A stretch of 64,000 bases of DNA from positions 1 to 64,000 of the forward strand of contig NZ_LBMW01000040.1 of the NCBI RefSeq assembly GCF_026168105.1, written 5' to 3'. A model generated the notes under the pieces. That model was not told where the DNA came from and made no database searches. It saw only the letters and a program-made list of their open reading frames with translations. Below, one piece after another: positions 60,299 through 64,000 of the stretch (the first letter of the stretch is position 1; every line of letters starts with the position of its first letter). The position numbers were made by a program, and so were the translations under genes. Source of the stretch: Streptomyces hygroscopicus (GTDB taxonomy: Bacteria; Actinomycetota; Actinomycetes; Streptomycetales; Streptomycetaceae).

Positions 60299-61693
60299 AT
60301 GCCGTTTGCGCATGTTTCCGGCGGGCTGCCCGCCGAAGGCCGGCGAACCGTCTTCGACGGACGGATGCCCGCCGCTCCCGGTGACCTCAGGGTCGAGGGA
60401 CACGGCATCGAACCGGTCCCCGAGAGCAACCGCTACGGCGGCGCGGGCCGGCTGTTCACCGTGTGGTTCGCCCCCAACCTGACCATGACAGGTGTGTTCA
60501 CCGGGACCATCGGCATCGCGCTCGGGCTCGACTTCACCACCGCCCTCGCCGCCGTCGTCCTGGGCACGGTGCTGGGCGCGGTGCCCACCGCCTACCTCGG
60601 TACCTGGGGAAGCCGCACCGGCGCGGGACAGCTCCCGCTCGCCCGGCTCGCGTTCGGGCGTGCGGTGGCGCTGCCGGGCGTTCTGCAGTGGCTGTCGTCG
60701 GTCGCCTGGGACGCGCTGATCGGACTGTTCGGCGGGGACGCGCTGGCACGCCTGTGCGGCTGGCCGTTCTGGCTGGGCGTCCTGGTGATCATGCTGGCGC
60801 AGGGAGCCCTCGGGGTCCTCGGGTACGAGGCGATCCACCGGCTCCAGATCGTCATGACCTTCGTGCTCGCGGTCGCCTTCGCCCTGATCGCCCTGCGCAT
60901 GGCGGGCAGCGTCCACCCCGCCGCCTCGGGCAGCGCGCACGGCGCCGACCGGGCGGGCGCGTTCGTTCTGGCCAGCACCGTCGCGCTGAGTCTGACGCTG
61001 TCGTGGGCCCCGTACGCCAGTGACTTCAGCCGCTATCTGCCGCGCACCACCTCCCGCTCCCGGATGTTCTGGTGCACGCTGCTCGGCCTCGTGGTGTCCT
61101 TCGTGGCCGTCCAGGCGCTCGGGCTGTGGGGCGCGTCGGTACTCACCAACCAGACGGCCGCCGGGGTCGACACCCTGCTGGGCGGGGGCGCGGCGGGCGC
61201 CTTCGGCCTGCTGGCCGTGGCGCTGGCGGCGCTGTGCAGCAACGCGATGAACGACTACAGCGGCTCCCTCGCGCTGCAGACCGTCGGCGTGCGCGTGCCG
61301 CGACCGGCGGGGGCGGCGCTGGCCGCGGTGCTCGGCTTCCCGCTGGTGCTGTGGATGCACGCCGCCGACACCACCGCCCGCTTCCAGAACGTGCTGCTGT
61401 TCGTGGGCTACTGGATCCCCGGGTTCGTGGCGATCGTGGTGGTCGACTGGCTCGCGCGGCGCGGCACAACGATCGATCTCGCGGCGGACAGTGCCCGGCC
61501 GCGGTCGGTGTGGCCGCCGCTGGTGGCGTTCGCCGGCGCCTTCGCGGCGGCGGTGCCCTTCATGGACACCGGCCTGTACGTGGGCCCGGTCGCCCATGCG
61601 CTGCACGGCGCCGATGTCTCGTACTACGTGGCGTTCCTGGTGGCACTCGCCGTGTACGCCCCACTGCGTCTTCGAAAGGAGGGCCGCGCATGA
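60299..61693 (+). CDS. cytX: NCS1-family permease, probable hydroxymethylpyrimidine transporter
   Basis: The 464-residue protein has about twelve membrane helices: GIEPVPESNRYGGAGRLFTVWFAPNLTMTGVFTG at the N-terminus, then WDALIGLFGG, LSWAPYASDFSRYLPR and NVLLFVGYWIPGFVAI. NCS1 carriers move nucleobases. The TPP riboswitch and the following thiD gene identify this one as the CytX-type importer of the thiamine pyrimidine precursor. The ATG at 60299 is fixed by the riboswitch ribosome site; the longer frame would translate the riboswitch. Confidence 0.88.
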   Translation: MPFAHVSGGLPAEGRRTVFDGRMPAAPGDLRVEGHGIEPVPESNRYGGAGRLFTVWFAPNLTMTGVFTGTIGIALGLDFTTALAAVVLGTVLGAVPTAYLGTWGSRTGAGQLPLARLAFGRAVALPGVLQWLSSVAWDALIGLFGGDALARLCGWPFWLGVLVIMLAQGALGVLGYEAIHRLQIVMTFVLAVAFALIALRMAGSVHPAASGSAHGADRAGAFVLASTVALSLTLSWAPYASDFSRYLPRTTSRSRMFWCTLLGLVVSFVAVQALGLWGASVLTNQTAAGVDTLLGGGAAGAFGLLAVALAALCSNAMNDYSGSLALQTVGVRVPRPAGAALAAVLGFPLVLWMHAADTTARFQNVLLFVGYWIPGFVAIVVVDWLARRGTTIDLAADSARPRSVWPPLVAFAGAFAAAVPFMDTGLYVGPVAHALHGADVSYYVAFLVALAVYAPLRLRKEGRA

Positions 61694-62493
61694 CCGCGCC
61701 GCCCCGTGTCCTGACGATCGCCGGGTCCGACTCCGGCGGCGGCGCGGGCATCCAGGCCGACCTGAAGACGATGCTCGCGCTCGGCGCCCATGGGATGAGC
61801 GTGGTCACCGCGGTCACGGCCCAGAACTCCGTCGGTGTGCAGGGGGCCTGGGAACTGCCCGTGGAGGCGGTGCGAGCGCAATACCGCAGCGTCGTCGACG
61901 ACATCGGTGTCCAGGCGGTCAAGACGGGGATGCTGGCCTCGCCCGCGCTGGTCACGGCGGTCGCCGAACTGCTCGCGGACGTCGCGGCCCCGGTCGTGGT
62001 GGACCCGGTGAGCGTCTCCAAGCACGGGGACCGGCTGCTCGCCGACGACGCGCTGGACGCCGTACGGACCCGCCTGCTTCCGCTCGCCACGGTGACGACG
62101 CCGAACCTGGACGAGGTCGCGGAGCTGACCGGTGTCGCGGTGACCGACGAGCCGGACATGCGCCACGCGGCAGAGCGGCTGCTGTCGTACGGTCCCCGGT
62201 GGGTGCTGGTGAAGGGCGGACATCTGCCCGGTGAGGCCGTGGACCTGCTGACCGACGGCCGCGAGGAGCACTGGCTGCGCGCACCGCGCCACGACAACCG
62301 CCACACCCACGGAACGGGCTGCACCCTCGCCTCGGCCGTTGCGGTCGGGCTCGCGCAGGGCCTCGAGGTGCCTGAGGCCGTGCGGCGGGCCAAGGAGTAC
62401 GTCACGGCGGCGATCGCGGCGGGGTTCGCCCTGGGCTCAGGCATCGGGTCGGTGGACCACGGGTGGGGGCTGCGGGCGCGCGGGGGACGGTGA
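61690..62493 (+). CDS. thiD: Hydroxymethylpyrimidine/phosphomethylpyrimidine kinase
   Basis: The 267-residue ribokinase-fold enzyme has VLTIAGSDSGGGAGIQADLKTM at the N-terminus, TAVTAQNSVGVQG, VVVDPVSVSKHGDRLL, TTPNLDEVAELTG and the HGTGCTLASAVAVGLAQG anion hole. It phosphorylates HMP twice to give HMP pyrophosphate for thiamine. The ATG overlaps the permease stop by 4 nt. Confidence 0.93.
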   Translation: MTAPPRVLTIAGSDSGGGAGIQADLKTMLALGAHGMSVVTAVTAQNSVGVQGAWELPVEAVRAQYRSVVDDIGVQAVKTGMLASPALVTAVAELLADVAAPVVVDPVSVSKHGDRLLADDALDAVRTRLLPLATVTTPNLDEVAELTGVAVTDEPDMRHAAERLLSYGPRWVLVKGGHLPGEAVDLLTDGREEHWLRAPRHDNRHTHGTGCTLASAVAVGLAQGLEVPEAVRRAKEYVTAAIAAGFALGSGIGSVDHGWGLRARGGR

Positions 62494-63013
62494 CCGGCGG
62501 CCCGTCCCGACCTCCGCGCCTCGATTCGAGAGTCCGGGGACCGGCCTGGTGTGATCGGGGGACCGGCCTGATGTGAAGGAATGGCCGCTGCGATCCCGTT
62601 CCGGAAGGACCGAGCCCTGAACACCCCGCTCGCCGAGGCACTCTCCAACGCCCCGCTCGTGGCCCTTCCGGCCGGGGCGGTCGTGGGGCCGTTCGGGCCG
62701 CCGGAAGCCGCCGTGGCGGTTCCGGCCGCCGGGACCGCGATCGCGACCGGCGCCATCTCGCTGTGCCACGCCTGAGCCGAGGCCGAGCGCCCGGGCCCGG
62801 TGGCCGGCCTCGGTGATCACCGCTTCCCTGCAGGTCATCGGGGCCTGAGCCGCTCCCATGACCGTGCGGGCCCGGGTCTGCCGAACGCACGCTGAGCAAG
62901 TCCCGCCCCGTCGTCCGTACTTGACCGGTACAGCGGCGCGAGCCGTACCGAGCGACATCCGCTCCGCCCGCCGGACGCGTGGGAGCGGCGGATCCGGACC
63001 CAAGGAGCACAGC
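62494..63013. other. Gene-free region with a short direct repeat
   Basis: About 520 bp contains no gene I can support. It holds two near-identical 19-bp copies of GGGGACCGGCCTGRTGTGA (62536-62554 and 62558-62576) and a CGGTGATCACCG palindrome at 62811-62822. The last ~70 bp presumably carry the gnd promoter. Confidence 0.45.
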
Positions 63014-64000
63014 ATGCAGGCGACCGCGCAGATCGGCGTCACCGGGCTCGCGGTGATGGGCCGCAACCTGGCCCGCAACTTCGCACGGCACGGGTACACC
63101 GTCGCCGTGCACAACCGCACCCCGGCCAGAACCAAGGCGCTGGTCGAGGAGTTCGGACACGAGGGCGCGTTCGTGGCCGCCGGGTCGGCGGAAGAGTTCG
63201 TGGCGGCGCTGGAACGCCCCCGCCGCCTGATGATCATGGTGCAGGCGGGCGCGGCGACCGATGCCGTGATCGAGGAGTTCGCCCCGCTCCTCGAGCCCGG
63301 TGACATGATCATCGACGGCGGTAACGCGCACTTCGCCGACACCCGGCGCCGTGAGCGTTCGCTGCGCGAGCGCGGCATCCACTTCGTCGGCGCGGGTGTC
63401 TCCGGTGGGGAGGAGGGCGCGCTCAACGGGCCGAGCATCATGCCGGGTGGCTCCCCGGAGTCGTACGCCTCGCTCGGGCCCATGTTCGAGAAGATCAGCG
63501 CGAAGGTGGACGGCGAGCCGTGTACCACGCACGTCGGCACGGACGGCGCCGGGCACTTCGTGAAGATGGTCCACAACGGCATCGAGTACGCAGACATGCA
63601 GCTGATCGGGGAGGCGTACGACCTGCTGCGCCAGGTGGCCGGACTCTCCCCCGCCGCGATCGCCGAGATCTTCCGGGACTGGAACAAGGGCCGCCTGGAT
63701 TCGTATCTGATCGAGATCACGGCGGAGGTGCTGTCCCATGTGGACGCGGCGACGGGCAGGCCGTTCGTGGACGTCGTCGCCGATGCCGCCGGGCAGAAGG
63801 GCACCGGGCGCTGGACCGTTCAGACCGCGCTGGAGCTGGGCTCGCCGGTGACCGCCATCGCCCAGGCCACCTTCGCCCGTGCCGCCTCGGGCCAGTCCGC
63901 GCTGCGTCACGCCTACCGGGGGCTGCCCGGGGGCACCAGCTGGGACCTGACCCCGTACGAGGCCCAGCGCTTCACCGCGCAGGTGGAGCAGGCCCTGTAC
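63014..64000 (+). CDS. gnd: 6-phosphogluconate dehydrogenase, N-terminal part (cut by window edge)
   Basis: 329 residues are visible of about 480. GVTGLAVMGRNLARNFARHGYTVAVHNRT is the NADP site, DGGNAHFADTRRRE and VGAGVSGGEEGALNGPSIMPGG bind substrate, and HFVKMVHNGIEYADMQLIGEAYDLL carries the catalytic lysine and histidine region. It oxidatively decarboxylates 6-phosphogluconate to ribulose 5-phosphate, making NADPH. The ATG at 63014 has an AAGGAG site. The gene runs off the right end. Confidence 0.95.
   Translation, partial: MQATAQIGVTGLAVMGRNLARNFARHGYTVAVHNRTPARTKALVEEFGHEGAFVAAGSAEEFVAALERPRRLMIMVQAGAATDAVIEEFAPLLEPGDMIIDGGNAHFADTRRRERSLRERGIHFVGAGVSGGEEGALNGPSIMPGGSPESYASLGPMFEKISAKVDGEPCTTHVGTDGAGHFVKMVHNGIEYADMQLIGEAYDLLRQVAGLSPAAIAEIFRDWNKGRLDSYLIEITAEVLSHVDAATGRPFVDVVADAAGQKGTGRWTVQTALELGSPVTAIAQATFARAASGQSALRHAYRGLPGGTSWDLTPYEAQRFTAQVEQALY

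Noticed and set aside
62581..62775. 64-residue open frame between thiD and gnd
   Set aside because: AAGGA directly abuts the start codon, leaving no room for a ribosome site, and the product is Ala/Pro-rich without recognisable motifs. I cannot separate it from chance in this base composition.

Overview
The window is high-GC actinobacterial DNA and looks like a Streptomyces chromosome. The signs are strong third-position GC, frequent GTG and TTG starts, hairpin terminators without U-tracts, WhiB and StrR-type regulators, an F420-type oxidoreductase, a mycobacterial-type adenosine kinase and a rare TTA codon in a pathway regulator. It has two parts: the right-hand portion of a specialised-metabolite gene cluster (about 1-38,330) and ordinary chromosomal genes (about 38,600-64,000).

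The cluster part starts with a leftward SAM-regeneration set (metK, adenosine kinase, metH, the last cut by the window edge). A saccharopine dehydrogenase pair follows. Next come tailoring oxidoreductases: two intact FAD hydroxylases, one F420/LLM enzyme, SDRs, a flavin reductase, an O-methyltransferase and a tryptophan-type halogenase. A lysine N6-hydroxylase, a MarR regulator, a cation/proton antiporter and two TenA-like proteins are interleaved with them. Side by side are an asparagine-synthetase-like amidotransferase and a glutamine-synthetase-like ligase. A six-gene operon linked by 4-nt overlaps (25764-31044) encodes a cupin, a methionyl-tRNA-synthetase-like enzyme, a glycine/D-amino-acid-oxidase-like flavoenzyme, a covalent-flavin oxidase, a small beta-barrel protein and an SDR. 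MMPL and POT transporters, an ABM protein and a StrR-like activator with a TTA codon close the cluster.

My reading is that the cluster makes an N-N bond. N6-hydroxylysine is joined to an amino acid by a cupin plus MetRS-like pair, which is a fused protein in the s56-p1 pathway, and the product is cleaved oxidatively. The saccharopine dehydrogenase pair could turn the aminoadipate semialdehyde by-product back into lysine. The GS-like and AsnB-like enzymes could carry and install the hydrazine as an acyl hydrazide. Halogenation, aromatic hydroxylation, O-methylation and N-N chemistry together suggest a chlorinated N-amino aromatic polyketide of the albofungin/actinoplanone kind. This is an inference: no PKS is present in the window, so it would have to lie to the left of metH.

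Three gene remnants (glycosyltransferase, SDR, FAD monooxygenase) show that the cluster has been remodelled. Paired CTTGA-N3-TCAAG-like operators link marR to the FAD-monooxygenase-remnant/SDR unit. A spaced palindrome recurs upstream of several cluster operons and may be the StrR-like regulator's site.

The right part holds a two-component system, an acyltransferase, an esterase-like protein, prephenate dehydrogenase, an XdhC-like protein, a type II thioesterase, two cold-shock-domain proteins and a KstD-like flavoprotein. It also has a second LLM protein, an isochorismatase-like hydrolase, tRNA-Pro(GGG), cobF, cobK, a HAD phosphatase, a TauE/SafE protein, a thiolase and a WhiB-Dps pair. After these come a DUF3140 protein, an HhH protein, a TPP-riboswitch-controlled cytX-thiD operon and the start of 6-phosphogluconate dehydrogenase, which runs off the end.
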